This document shows, piece by piece, positions 37,261 through 46,015 of a stretch of DNA of 64,000 nt. The notes beneath the pieces were generated by a model. The model made no database searches. It saw only the letters and a program-made list of their open reading frames with translations, and was not told the origin of the DNA. The stretch comes from Xanthomonas campestris pv. badrii (GTDB lineage Bacteria > Pseudomonadota > Gammaproteobacteria > Xanthomonadales > Xanthomonadaceae): NCBI RefSeq assembly GCF_012848175.1, contig NZ_CP051651.1, forward strand, positions 1,116,001 through 1,180,000, written 5' to 3'. Position numbers and translations under genes: made by a program. Within the stretch, counting starts at the first letter, position 1, and each line of letters opens with the position of its first letter.

Positions 37261-38766
37261 ATGAGCGACTCCGTCCCCCGCGTGTCCCTGTTGATCGATG
37301 GTGAAATGGTGGTCTCGGCCAGCGAGCAGTGGCAGGACGTGGTCAACCCCGCCGACCAGTCCGTGCTGGCGCAGGTACCGTTTGCCACTGTGGCCGAAGT
37401 CGATGCCGCCGTCGCCGCTGCCAGCCGTGCCTTCGTCAGCTGGCGCAAGACGCCGATCGGCACCCGCGCACGCATCTTTCTCAAATACCAGCAGCTGATC
37501 CGCGAGCACTTGCCCGAGCTGGCCGCGCTGCTCAGTGCCGAGCAGGGCAAGACCCTGGCCGATGCCGAGGGCGATGTGTTCCGCGGGCTGGAAGTGGTGG
37601 AGCACGCCGCGGCCATCGGCAACCTGCAGCTGGGCGAGCTGGCCAACAACGTCGCCACCGGCGTGGATACCTACAGCCTGCTGCAGCCGCTGGGCGTGTG
37701 TGCGGGCATCACCCCGTTCAACTTCCCGGCGATGATTCCGCTGTGGATGTTCCCGATGGCCATTGCGACCGGCAACACCTTCGTGCTCAAGCCGTCCGAG
37801 CAGGACCCGATGGTGACCATGCGGCTGGTGGAACTTGCCCTGGAAGCGGGTATCCCCAGGGGCGTGCTCAACGTGGTGCACGGGGGCGAAGCCGTGGTCA
37901 ATGCGCTGTGCGATCACCCCGACATCAAGGCGCTGTCGTTCGTGGGTTCCACCAAGGTGGGCACGCACGTCTATCGCCGCGCATCGCTGGCCGGCAAACG
38001 CGTGCAATGCATGATGGGCGCCAAGAACCACGCCGTGGTGCTGCCGGACGCCAACCGCGAGCAGACGCTCAATGCGATGGTCGGTGCCGCATTCGGTGCT
38101 GCCGGCCAGCGCTGCATGGCCGCCTCCACGCTGGTCTTGGTCGGTGAAACGCGCGCGTGGATTCCGGAGTTGGTGAGCAAGGCCAAGAGCCTGAAAATCG
38201 GCGCCGGCAACGCCCCGGGCACCGAGGTCGGCCCGCTGATTTCCTGCGCCGCGCGCGAGCGGGTGGAAGCCTTGATCGCCTCAGGCGTGGAGCAGGGCGC
38301 CACGCTGGAACTGGACGGGCGCGCGCCGCAGGTGCCGGGTTTCGAGCAGGGCAACTTCGTCGGCCCGACGATCTTTTCCGGCGTCAAGCCCGGCATGCGC
38401 ATCTACGACGAAGAAATCTTCGGGCCGGTGTTGGTCATTCTCGAAGCCGCCACGCTGGATGAGGCCATCGCGTTGGTCAATGCCAATCCCAACGGCAATG
38501 GCACCGCGCTGTTCACCCAGTCCGGCGCGGCCGCGCGGCGTTTCCAGGAAGACATCGACGTGGGCCAGGTCGGCATCAATGTGCCGATCCCGGTGCCGGT
38601 GCCACTGTTTTCCTTCACCGGCTCGCGCGCCTCCAAGCTCGGCGACCTGGGTCCGTACGGCAAGCAGGTGGTGATGTTCTACACCCAGACCAAGACCGTG
38701 ACCGCGCGCTGGTTCGACGACCAGACGCTGAGCCATGGCGTCAACACCACCATCTCCCTCAAATGA
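37261..38766 (+). CDS. mmsA: methylmalonate-semialdehyde dehydrogenase (CoA-acylating)
   Basis: 501-residue aldehyde dehydrogenase of the MmsA group, which converts methylmalonate semialdehyde, NAD+ and CoA to propionyl-CoA in valine (and inositol) breakdown. The NAD-binding and active-site segments are complete: [28 protein letters not shown] and catalytic Cys in [11 protein letters not shown]. The family replaces the usual general-base Glu region with [14 protein letters not shown], as seen here. The ATG at 37261 gives the normal start ([14 protein letters not shown]). It is the first gene of a five-gene valine-catabolic operon and divergent from the ScfR-like regulator. Confidence 0.95.
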   Translation: MSDSVPRVSLLIDGEMVVSASEQWQDVVNPADQSVLAQVPFATVAEVDAAVAAASRAFVSWRKTPIGTRARIFLKYQQLIREHLPELAALLSAEQGKTLADAEGDVFRGLEVVEHAAAIGNLQLGELANNVATGVDTYSLLQPLGVCAGITPFNFPAMIPLWMFPMAIATGNTFVLKPSEQDPMVTMRLVELALEAGIPRGVLNVVHGGEAVVNALCDHPDIKALSFVGSTKVGTHVYRRASLAGKRVQCMMGAKNHAVVLPDANREQTLNAMVGAAFGAAGQRCMAASTLVLVGETRAWIPELVSKAKSLKIGAGNAPGTEVGPLISCAARERVEALIASGVEQGATLELDGRAPQVPGFEQGNFVGPTIFSGVKPGMRIYDEEIFGPVLVILEAATLDEAIALVNANPNGNGTALFTQSGAAARRFQEDIDVGQVGINVPIPVPVPLFSFTGSRASKLGDLGPYGKQVVMFYTQTKTVTARWFDDQTLSHGVNTTISLK

Positions 38767-38776
38767 GCCGATCGCC

Positions 38777-39958
38777 ATGAATGCAGCCATCCAGCTCCAC
38801 CCCAACGCGGCCGATCTGAACGACGAGCAGGAGGCCTTCCGCGCCGCCGCGCGTGACTTCGCCGACAAGGAACTTGCCCCACATGCGGCGCAGTGGGACG
38901 CCGAAGGGCACTTCCCGCGCGAGGCCATCGCCAAGGCCGCCGAACTCGGCTTTTGCGGCCTGTACACCGACGAGGGTGTCGGCGGCCTGGGCATGCGCCG
39001 GCTCGATGCGGCAGTGGTCTTCGAGGAACTGGCCACGGTCGATCCGTCCACCTCGGCCTTCATCAGCATCCACAACATGGCCACCTGGTTGATCGCCAGC
39101 TACGGTAACGAGGCGGTACGCGCGCAGTGGGGCGAGGCGATGACCAGCGGCGCCAAGCTGGGCTCGTACTGCCTGACCGAACCGGGCAGCGGTTCGGATG
39201 CGGCCTCGCTGAAGACCCGCGCGCAGCGCGATGGCGACAGTTACGTGCTCAACGGCAGCAAGGCCTTCATTTCCGGCGCCGGCGCCACCGATGTGCTGGT
39301 GGTGATGGCACGCACCGGCGAAGACGGCGCCCGTGGCATCAGCGCGTTCGCAGTGCCGGCCGATGCGCCGGGTATCAGCTACGGCCGCAAGGAAGAAAAG
39401 ATGGGCTGGAACAGCCAGCCCACGCGCGGGGTGACCTTTGCCGATGTGCGCATTCCCGCCGCCAACCTGCTCGGCGAGGAGGGCGAGGGCTTCAAGATCG
39501 CGATGAAGGCGCTGGACGGCGGCCGCATCAATATCGCCGCCTGTTCGCTGGGGGCCGCGCAAGGCGCACTGGATGCCGCGCGCCGCTACATGGGCGAGCG
39601 TCGCCAGTTCGGCAAGAAACTGGCCGATTTCCAGGCCCTGCAGTTCAAGCTGGCCGATATGGCCACGCAGCTGGTGGCCGCGCGGCAGATGGTGCATACC
39701 GCCGCGCGCAAGCTCGATGCCGGCAGCCACGATGCCACCGTGTGGTGCGCGATGGCCAAGCGCTTCGCCACCGATGCCGGCTTTGCCATCTGCGACGAGG
39801 CGCTGCAGATCCACGGCGGGTATGGCTATATCCGCGAGTACCCGATCGAGCGACTGCTGCGCGACAGCCGCGTGCATCGCATCCTGGAAGGCACCAACGA
39901 AGTGATGCGCATGATCGTGGCGCGTCACCTGCTCAACGGCGAGGAGGAACTGCGATGA
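38777..39958 (+). CDS. acyl-CoA dehydrogenase, probably isobutyryl-CoA dehydrogenase
   Basis: 393-residue FAD acyl-CoA dehydrogenase. Domains: N-terminal helical (10-120), middle barrel (SYCLTEPGSGSDAASLKTRA FAD/substrate motif), and C-terminal helical domain with RRQFGKKLADFQ and ALQIHGGYGYIREYPIERLLRD. The catalytic Glu lies in ILEGTNEVMR near the C-terminus. Length and operon context with mmsA, 3-hydroxyisobutyryl-CoA hydrolase and mmsB point to isobutyryl-CoA oxidation to methacrylyl-CoA; sequence alone cannot exclude other short-chain substrates. It begins 10 bp after mmsA and overlaps the next gene by ATGA. Confidence 0.92.
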   Translation: MNAAIQLHPNAADLNDEQEAFRAAARDFADKELAPHAAQWDAEGHFPREAIAKAAELGFCGLYTDEGVGGLGMRRLDAAVVFEELATVDPSTSAFISIHNMATWLIASYGNEAVRAQWGEAMTSGAKLGSYCLTEPGSGSDAASLKTRAQRDGDSYVLNGSKAFISGAGATDVLVVMARTGEDGARGISAFAVPADAPGISYGRKEEKMGWNSQPTRGVTFADVRIPAANLLGEEGEGFKIAMKALDGGRINIAACSLGAAQGALDAARRYMGERRQFGKKLADFQALQFKLADMATQLVAARQMVHTAARKLDAGSHDATVWCAMAKRFATDAGFAICDEALQIHGGYGYIREYPIERLLRDSRVHRILEGTNEVMRMIVARHLLNGEEELR

Positions 39959-40752
39959 GCGATTGGGAAGGACGCGTCCATACCGGCCTGCAGGTCGAGC
40001 GCGATGGCCATGTGGCCATCGTCACGCTGAGCAACCCGCCGGCCAATACCTGGACCGTGCAGAGCCTGGCTGCCTTGCGCGACCTGGTGCATGCGCTGGA
40101 TGCCGACCGCAGCGTGTACGCGCTGGTGATCACCGGCCAAGGCGAGAAGTTCTTCAGCGCCGGCGCCGACCTCAAGCAGTTCGCCAATGGCGACCAGGCC
40201 GTGGCGCGCGAGGCGGCGCGTCGCTTCGGCGAAGGTTTCGAGGCGTTGAGTGCGTTCCGCGGCGTGTCGATTGCCGCCATCAACGGCTATGCCATGGGCG
40301 GCGGGCTGGAATGCGCGCTGGCCTGCGATCTGCGCATTGCCGAGCAGCACGCACAGCTCGCCTTGCCGGAAGCCAGCGTCGGCCTGCTGCCATGCGCCGG
40401 CGGTACGCAAAACCTGCCGCGCTTGGTCGGCGAGGGCTGGGCCAAGCGCATGATCCTGCTCGGCGAACGCATCGATGCCGCCACTGCGCAGCGCATCGGA
40501 TTGGTGGAAGAAGTTGTCGGTCAGGGCGAGTCGCGCGCATTGGCGATCGCCTGGGCGCAGCGTGCCGGCAAGCAGAGCCCGGTCAGTGTTGCGGCCTGTA
40601 AGCGGTTGGTGCAGGCCACCCGCACCGGCACCCATGCCGCAGCCCTGGTGGCCGAACGCGAGGCCTTCGTGGATCTGTTCGAGCAGGCCGACCAGGCCGA
40701 AGGCGTTGCCGCGTTCCTGGAAAAACGCGCGCCGCGCTGGAGCGCGCCCTGA
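39955..40752 (+). CDS. enoyl-CoA hydratase (valine pathway)
   Basis: 265-residue crotonase that hydrates methacrylyl-CoA to 3-hydroxyisobutyryl-CoA in this context. Oxyanion-hole segments are FFSAGADLKQFANG and NGYAMGGGLECALACDLRIA. The catalytic acid region is ALPEASVGLLPCAGGTQNLPRLVG. The first of the two catalytic Glu found in classical hydratases (normally in GGGCE...A) is present in GGGLECALA, and the second aligns with PEASVGLLP. A strong GAGGAGGAA ribosome site lies inside the end of the dehydrogenase gene, with ATGA overlap. Confidence 0.92.
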   Translation: MSDWEGRVHTGLQVERDGHVAIVTLSNPPANTWTVQSLAALRDLVHALDADRSVYALVITGQGEKFFSAGADLKQFANGDQAVAREAARRFGEGFEALSAFRGVSIAAINGYAMGGGLECALACDLRIAEQHAQLALPEASVGLLPCAGGTQNLPRLVGEGWAKRMILLGERIDAATAQRIGLVEEVVGQGESRALAIAWAQRAGKQSPVSVAACKRLVQATRTGTHAAALVAEREAFVDLFEQADQAEGVAAFLEKRAPRWSAP

Positions 40753-41924
40753 TGGCCCAGACCAGCACACGCGAAGATGCGCCGGTGCTGTTCGAGCAGC
40801 GCGACTGCGCCGATGGGCATTGCATCGGCATCGCCACCTTGAACGCGCCCAAGACCCTCAACGGGTTGTCGCTGGAGATGACGCGGCTGCTGGACGCGCA
40901 ATTGCGGGCCTGGGCCGATGATGCGCAGATTGCCTGCGTGGTGTTGCGTGGCGCCGGCGACAAGGCCTTGTGTGCTGGCGGCGATCTGCATGGGCTCTAC
41001 CAAAGCATGCGCGCGCATCGCGATGCAGTACCCGAGGCTGCGCAGCGACGCGCCAGGCCACAGGACAATGCGCATGCGGCTGCCTTCTTCGAAGAAGAAT
41101 ATCGGCTGGACTACCGCATCCACACCTATCCCAAGCCGGTGCTGTGCTGGGGCCATGGCATCGTGATGGGCGGCGGCATCGGGCTGATGTCCGGCGCCAG
41201 CCATCGCGTCGTCACCGAGCGCTCGCGCCTGGCCATGCCCGAAATCACTGTTGGCCTGTTCCCGGACGTGGGCGGCAGCTGGCTGCTGCGTCGCGTGCCG
41301 GACGGCGCCGGCCTGTTCCTGGCGTTGACCGGGGCCCCACTCAATGCCAGCGATGCCATCCATGCCGGGTTGGCGGATGTGCAGTTGGAGCATGCGCAGT
41401 TTCCGGCGGTGCTGGAAGCGCTGGTCGCGCACGCGTGGAGCGGCGATGCGCAGGAGGATCGCGCGCAACTGGGCGCGTTCCTGCAAGGCCTGGCACAGCC
41501 GCTGGAGCCGGGTCCGTTGCAACTGCATGCGGGGTTGATTGCGCAACTGGTGTCTGGCGACACGCTGGAGCAGGTCGTCGCGGCCATCGACGCCCTGCAG
41601 AGCGAAGATGCCTGGCTGCAGGCCGCGCGCACCACGCTGGCCGCCGGTTCGCCGGGTTCGGCACGTTTGGCCTGGGAGCTGCAACGTCATCCCGGTACCG
41701 CCACGCTGGCCGACACGTTTCGTACCGAGTATGTGGTTGCGCTGCATGCCGCCGCGCATGGCGATTTTGCCGAAGGCATCCGTGCGCTGCTGATCGACAA
41801 GGACCGCCAGCCGCGCTGGCAACCAGCATCGCTGGGCGAAGCCGATGCAGCGTGGGCAGCAACCTTCTTCGACGCCCCCTGGCCGGCGGAGCAGCATCCG
41901 TTGGCCAATCTGGGCACCGGCTAG
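40752..41924 (+). CDS. 3-hydroxyisobutyryl-CoA hydrolase
   Basis: 390-residue crotonase-fold hydrolase that frees 3-hydroxyisobutyrate from its CoA thioester. It is longer than hydratases and has the family segments KALCAGGDLHGLYQSMR, GIVMGGGIGLMSGASHRVVTE and MPEITVGLFPDVGGSWLLRR. The C-terminal domain has the characteristic LKR/QHP-like SARLAWELQRHPGTATLADTFR and the C-terminal RALLIDKDRQPRWQPA. Its start shares a base with the stop of the hydratase gene (TGATG), so the operon genes are tightly coupled. No targeting signal, hence cytoplasmic. Confidence 0.94.
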   Translation: MAQTSTREDAPVLFEQRDCADGHCIGIATLNAPKTLNGLSLEMTRLLDAQLRAWADDAQIACVVLRGAGDKALCAGGDLHGLYQSMRAHRDAVPEAAQRRARPQDNAHAAAFFEEEYRLDYRIHTYPKPVLCWGHGIVMGGGIGLMSGASHRVVTERSRLAMPEITVGLFPDVGGSWLLRRVPDGAGLFLALTGAPLNASDAIHAGLADVQLEHAQFPAVLEALVAHAWSGDAQEDRAQLGAFLQGLAQPLEPGPLQLHAGLIAQLVSGDTLEQVVAAIDALQSEDAWLQAARTTLAAGSPGSARLAWELQRHPGTATLADTFRTEYVVALHAAAHGDFAEGIRALLIDKDRQPRWQPASLGEADAAWAATFFDAPWPAEQHPLANLGTG

Positions 41925-42054
41925 GCACCGCGACGCGCGGCAGCGCGCAGGCAGGCATGCGTGCGCCCTGTATCCGTGCAGCCGCGAGGTCGCTGCTGCA
42001 CGGGTGCAATCCGTTTCTTCTTCCGATGCATGCTCCAACCTGGAGATCGACACG

Positions 42055-42942
42055 ATGAGCAAGATCGCCTTTATCGGCCTGGGCAACATGGGTGGCCCGA
42101 TGGCCGCCAACCTGATCAAGGCCGGCCACCAGTTGCGTGTGTTCGACCTGATGCCTGCTGCGCTGGACGCTGCTGCGGCCGCCGGCGCGCAGGCGGCCGG
42201 CTCGGCGCACGACACCCTGGCCGATGCCGAGATCGTCATGTCGATGTTGCCGGCCAGCCGCCACGTGGAAGGCCTGTACCTGGGCGATGGCGGCATCCTG
42301 GCGCAGATTCCGGACGGCGCGCTGGTCATCGACTGCAGCACCATCGCCCCGGTCTCCGCGCGCAAGGTGGCCGACGCCGCGCACGCGCGCGGGTTGGCGA
42401 TGCTGGACGCCCCGGTCTCCGGTGGCACTGCCGGTGCGGCGGCCGGCACGCTGACCTTCATCGTCGGTGGTGCTGCCGATGCACTGGAGCGTGCGCGTCC
42501 GGTGCTGCAGGCGATGGGCAAGAACATCTTCCACGTCGGCGACAACGGCGCCGGCCAGGTCGCCAAGCTGTGCAACAACATGGCGCTGGGCGTGATCATG
42601 GCCGCCACCGGCGAGGCGCTGGCGCTGGGCGTCGCGCAAGGTCTGGACCCGGCGGTGCTGTCGCAGATGATGGCGGTCAGCACCGGTCGCAGCTGGGCCA
42701 CCGAGGTCTGCAATCCCTGGCCGGGCGTGCTGCCCAACGCGCCGGCTTCGCGCGGCTACAGCGGTGGCTTCGGCAATGATTTGATGCTCAAGGATCTGGG
42801 GCTGGTAGCCGAATCGGCGGTGCAGGCTGGCGTCTCGATCCCGCTGGGCGAGCTGGCGCGCAATCTATATGCGATGAACAGCCAGGCCGGTAACGGTGGC
42901 CTGGATTTTTCCAGCGTGGTCAAGCTGGTGGCCAAGGTTTGA
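42055..42942 (+). CDS. mmsB: 3-hydroxyisobutyrate dehydrogenase
   Basis: 295-residue NAD-dependent dehydrogenase that oxidises 3-hydroxyisobutyrate to methylmalonate semialdehyde, the MmsA substrate. It has the dinucleotide motif FIGLGNMGGPMAANLIKAGH, the substrate motif DAPVSGGTAGAAAGTL and the catalytic Lys in GAGQVAKLCNNMALG. The C-terminal GGFGNDLMLKDLGLVAESA is typical of HIBADH rather than tartronate semialdehyde reductases. It closes the valine operon, 130 bp after the hydrolase gene, the largest gap in the operon. A minor promoter there is possible. Confidence 0.94.
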   Translation: MSKIAFIGLGNMGGPMAANLIKAGHQLRVFDLMPAALDAAAAAGAQAAGSAHDTLADAEIVMSMLPASRHVEGLYLGDGGILAQIPDGALVIDCSTIAPVSARKVADAAHARGLAMLDAPVSGGTAGAAAGTLTFIVGGAADALERARPVLQAMGKNIFHVGDNGAGQVAKLCNNMALGVIMAATGEALALGVAQGLDPAVLSQMMAVSTGRSWATEVCNPWPGVLPNAPASRGYSGGFGNDLMLKDLGLVAESAVQAGVSIPLGELARNLYAMNSQAGNGGLDFSSVVKLVAKV

Positions 42943-43065
42943 GAGTGGCTTATATAGCCACTGCGCCCATCACCAATTGGGCGTCGCTGGCGTTGTAATT
43001 CGCCTCCTTGGTGTGATCGAACAGGGGGCGTAGGTTGCAGAGCGATGATCTGCGGCTTGGCTGCG

Positions 43066-43175
43066 AGGCCCTTGCCCGCCCACCATCGCGGGACACGCCG
43101 CAAGTACCTCCATGTAGGCTCTTATGCGGCATCCATGCCGCATAAGGTCCCGCGACGGTAAGCAGGCAAGGGCCT
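43066..43175. mobile_element. 110-bp MITE-like palindromic element
   Basis: Outer arms of 29 bp (43066-43094 and 43147-43175; left arm begins AGGCCCTTGCC, right arm ends GGCAAGGGCCT) match as inverted repeats with four mismatches. Inside lies a second perfect palindrome, CTTATGCGGCAT/ATGCCGCATAAG (43121-43132 and 43135-43146). No coding capacity. The shape fits a non-autonomous, MITE-like repeat that I believe recurs in Xanthomonas intergenic DNA; I see no target duplication. Confidence 0.8.
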
Positions 43176-43410
43176 GTCGAGATGGTTGGTATGCATGCTT
43201 GCAAGCAGTGCATGCAGCGTGGTGTCTGAGGAAGCGCGGTCTGGTCAGCCTCTTCCACCCGAGCAATCGCACTGCCATTACGACCTCACTCCACCCGAAA
43301 ATGAAGGCAGTGGGATCAGTACGTAACGCCATTGCGACGGTGTTCGAACGCTTTTGTCAGCCGCTTCACGTTGCTACCCGGCCTGGGCAATACGGCGCAG
43401 TGCCGCGTTC

Positions 43411-43445
43411 GCGTGATGTGATTTCATCACGCACAGGTGTAATAG
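43411..43445 (+). promoter_or_regulatory. 22-bp operator-like dyad and -10 box before the CDF exporter
   Basis: GCGTGATG and CATCACGC are perfect 8-bp arms around TGATTT (43411-43432). A TAATAG -10-like box follows at 43440-43445, so the dyad would cover the -35 region. This is the geometry of a repressor or MerR-type metal sensor site, fitting the metal exporter gene that starts 55 bp on. Confidence 0.55.
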
Positions 43446-43499
43446 TCTCCGCATGCCCGCGCGCCTACTGTGTGCGCGCACTGCACGAGGCCGCACATC

Positions 43500-44555
43500 A
43501 TGGGACACGACCACAACCACGCCCCCAGCGACATCCGCCACGAAGCACCGCTGTGGTGGGCGCTCGGCCTGACGGCGACCTTCCTGGTGGCCGAAGTCAT
43601 CGGTGCGTTCGTGTCCAACAGCCTGGCCTTGCTGTCCGATGCCGCGCATATGGCCACCGACACGCTCGGCTTGATGATCGCGTTGCTCGCCGTGCGCCTG
43701 AGCCGGCGCCCGGCCGACGCACGCCGTACCTACGGTTATGTGCGCCTTGAAGCGCTGGGGGCACTGGTCAATGGCGCACTGCTGTTCGGCGTTGGTGCCT
43801 ACATCCTGTGGGAAGCCGCGCAACGCTTTCGCGCGCCACAGGACATTTCCTCCAACGGCATGCTGTTGATCGCCGGGCTCGGCCTGGCGATCAATCTGAT
43901 CGCCATGAAGCTGCTGCACGCCGGCAGCGGCGAAAGCCTCAACGTCAAGGGTGCCTACCTGGAGGTCTGGAGCGACATGCTCGGCTCGGTGGCGGTGATC
44001 GTCGGCGCCTTGCTGATCCGCTGGACCGGCTGGCAGTGGATCGACCCGGTACTGGCCGTGCTGATCGGCCTGTGGGTGCTGCCGCGCACCTGGGTGCTGC
44101 TGCGCGAAGCGATCAACGTCTTGCTGGAAGGTGTGCCCAAGGGCATCGACCTGGCGCAGGTACGTCAGGCCCTGATCGGCTACCCGGGCGTGGACGATGT
44201 GCACGACCTGCATGTCTGGGCGCTGGCCTCCAGCACGCCTGCACTCACCGCGCACGTGGTGGTGGGCGAGTCCACCGACCGCGACCGCCTGCGCGACGCG
44301 CTCGGCACGCTCCTGCACGAACGCTTCGACATCGCCCACGTCACCTTGCAGGTGGAAAGTGGCGATTGCGGCACGCCGCCGTGTGGCACGCCGCAGCCCG
44401 CGCACGACGCCATGCCATCCGGCCACGTGCAGGGGCATTCCACGTCGCAGTCGCATGCCGGTCATGCGCATGCCTCATCGCATTCCGATGGGACTCATTC
44501 CCACGGAAATCACGCACATGGGCACTCCCATGCCCACGATGGCCACAGCCACTAA
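43500..44555 (+). CDS. cation diffusion facilitator (CzcD/ZitB-like metal exporter)
   Basis: 351-residue CDF antiporter with six helices. The TM2 metal site has the HxxxD pattern in SDAAHMATD, and TM5 has EVWSDMLGS, with Glu where zinc-type members usually have His. A cytoplasmic beta-alpha domain covers about 215-290, then a histidine-rich tail (about 305-351) with many His-Ser/Gly/Ala-His steps, and a short His-rich N-terminus (GHDHNHAP). It should export Zn2+, Co2+, Cd2+ or Mn2+ from the cytoplasm; the TM5 change makes specificity uncertain. A strong dyad overlies its promoter. It stands alone. Confidence 0.92.
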   Translation: MGHDHNHAPSDIRHEAPLWWALGLTATFLVAEVIGAFVSNSLALLSDAAHMATDTLGLMIALLAVRLSRRPADARRTYGYVRLEALGALVNGALLFGVGAYILWEAAQRFRAPQDISSNGMLLIAGLGLAINLIAMKLLHAGSGESLNVKGAYLEVWSDMLGSVAVIVGALLIRWTGWQWIDPVLAVLIGLWVLPRTWVLLREAINVLLEGVPKGIDLAQVRQALIGYPGVDDVHDLHVWALASSTPALTAHVVVGESTDRDRLRDALGTLLHERFDIAHVTLQVESGDCGTPPCGTPQPAHDAMPSGHVQGHSTSQSHAGHAHASSHSDGTHSHGNHAHGHSHAHDGHSH

Positions 44556-44713
44556 GCTGGCGAGACCCTAAAAAGGCGTGCGGCATCCAGGCCCCCGGCG
44601 GCTGTAGCGGGCGGGTGGTGCGACAGTCAGTGCTGTCGTCGCGCGCAAGGCGGTTGCACCAGCTTCCAGACCGTATGATCGAACCAGGACAGGTCCGAAA
44701 CGGGGGAGATGTG

Positions 44714-45997
44714 ATGGCAGCACAGGTCGAGCAACTCAACGCGCGCATCGCCGAGTTGATGCAGCAGGCGGGTGCCGAAGCATCGGCGGGGCGCTGGCAG
44801 CAGGCAGAGCAGTTGTGGCAACAGGTGCGACAGCTGGCGCCTGCGCATCCGCAGGCCCTGTACAGCCTCGGGGTGCACGCGCATCAGCGAGGCGATGCAC
44901 TGGCCGCCCTCGAGTTTCTGCAAGGCGCGCGCGCAAGCGGCCCTGCCGATCCGATGATCGTGCTGACCATCGCCGTGGTGAAGCAGGCGCAGGGCGATAT
45001 CGATGGGGAATGGCAGGCGATCAGCGCGGCGCTGACGATCGATCCTTACTTCTTGCCCGCTTTGCTGGCCAAGGCGGCGTTTCTCGACGCGCGCGGCAAG
45101 ACACGTGCGGCCGCCGGTGTCTACCGCGATGCGCTCAAAGTCGCACCGCCGGAGCCGCAATGGCCGGCGGTCCTGCGGCGCAAGCTCGCACGCGCAAGCC
45201 AGGCGGTGGAGCAGGACACGCTGGAGCTGGAAGCGCAGCTGCGTGCCGTTCTGCAGGCCCCGCGCGCGTCGGTGGATGCTGCACTCCACGGGCGCTGGGA
45301 CGAGGCGGCAGCGATCGCATGCGGCCGGAGTCGGCCGTTCCATTCCCAATCCAATCGCCTGCATATTCCCCGGCTACCGGCGGTGACCTTTCATGACACC
45401 GCGGCGTTTCCGTGGGTCGCTGCCCTGCAGGAACAGACAGCTGCCATCACCGAAGAATTGCACGCGGCGATGCACGGCGACAGGGAGGGGTTCGCGCCCT
45501 ACATCGCCTACGCCGCCGGTCAGCCGGTGAACCAGTGGCAGGCGCTCAACCACTCGCCCGCATGGAGCTCGTATCCGCTCTGGCAGCACGGCCAGCCCGT
45601 CCAGTCGCACGTGCAGCGTTGCCCCGTCACCGCCGCAGCGCTGTCCCTGGTTGATGCGGCACGGATCGATGGGGTCTGCCCCAACGCGATGTTTTCGGTG
45701 CTTGCGCCGCACACCGTGATCCCCCCGCATTATGGCGAAACCAATGCACGCCTGGTGGCGCATTTGCCGTTGATCGTGCCGGAGGGCTGCAGCTTCCGGG
45801 TGGGCTTTGATTGGCGTCGCTGGGAGGTCGGGCAGGTGCTGGTGTTCGATGATTCGATCGAGCATGAGGCGCGCAACGACAGCGCGCAGACGCGCGTCGT
45901 GCTGATCTTCGATGTGTGGAATCCATTGCTCAGCAACGAAGAGCGCGCCATGGTCAATGCGATGGAGACGGTCATCGCCAGCCACCGCGCCGGATGA
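44714..45997 (+). CDS. TPR protein with aspartyl/asparaginyl beta-hydroxylase domain
   Basis: 427-residue cytoplasmic protein. TPR-like helices fill about 1-200 (GRWQQAEQLWQQVRQLAPAH, ALYSLGVHAHQRGDALAALE). The C-terminal domain (about 225-415) is of the Asp/Asn beta-hydroxylase/LpxO family of Fe(II)/2-oxoglutarate dioxygenases. It has HYGETNARLVAHLPL with the first metal His, the GCSFRVGFDWRRWEVGQVLVFDDS strand and the distal metal His in SIEHEARND, then a 2OG-binding Arg candidate in TRVVLIFDVW. The substrate is unknown: a protein, peptide or lipid A-like molecule. It is followed by two TPR sulfotransferases and a TonB receptor. Confidence 0.88.
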   Translation: MAAQVEQLNARIAELMQQAGAEASAGRWQQAEQLWQQVRQLAPAHPQALYSLGVHAHQRGDALAALEFLQGARASGPADPMIVLTIAVVKQAQGDIDGEWQAISAALTIDPYFLPALLAKAAFLDARGKTRAAAGVYRDALKVAPPEPQWPAVLRRKLARASQAVEQDTLELEAQLRAVLQAPRASVDAALHGRWDEAAAIACGRSRPFHSQSNRLHIPRLPAVTFHDTAAFPWVAALQEQTAAITEELHAAMHGDREGFAPYIAYAAGQPVNQWQALNHSPAWSSYPLWQHGQPVQSHVQRCPVTAAALSLVDAARIDGVCPNAMFSVLAPHTVIPPHYGETNARLVAHLPLIVPEGCSFRVGFDWRRWEVGQVLVFDDSIEHEARNDSAQTRVVLIFDVWNPLLSNEERAMVNAMETVIASHRAG

Positions 45998-46015
45998 GCG
46001 CCGGCCGGCAGGTGC

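Larger units (their letters stand above)
42943..43499. other. 557-bp gap with a palindromic element and an exporter promoter
   Basis: No coding frame of protein character on either strand. It contains the 110-bp MITE-like palindrome (43066-43175) and, near its right end, the 22-bp dyad at 43411-43432 in front of the CDF gene. Confidence 0.7.

Noticed and set aside
43124..43750. 208-codon frame covering the MITE-like element and the CDF start
   Set aside because: It overlaps the CDF gene in another frame and begins inside the palindrome.
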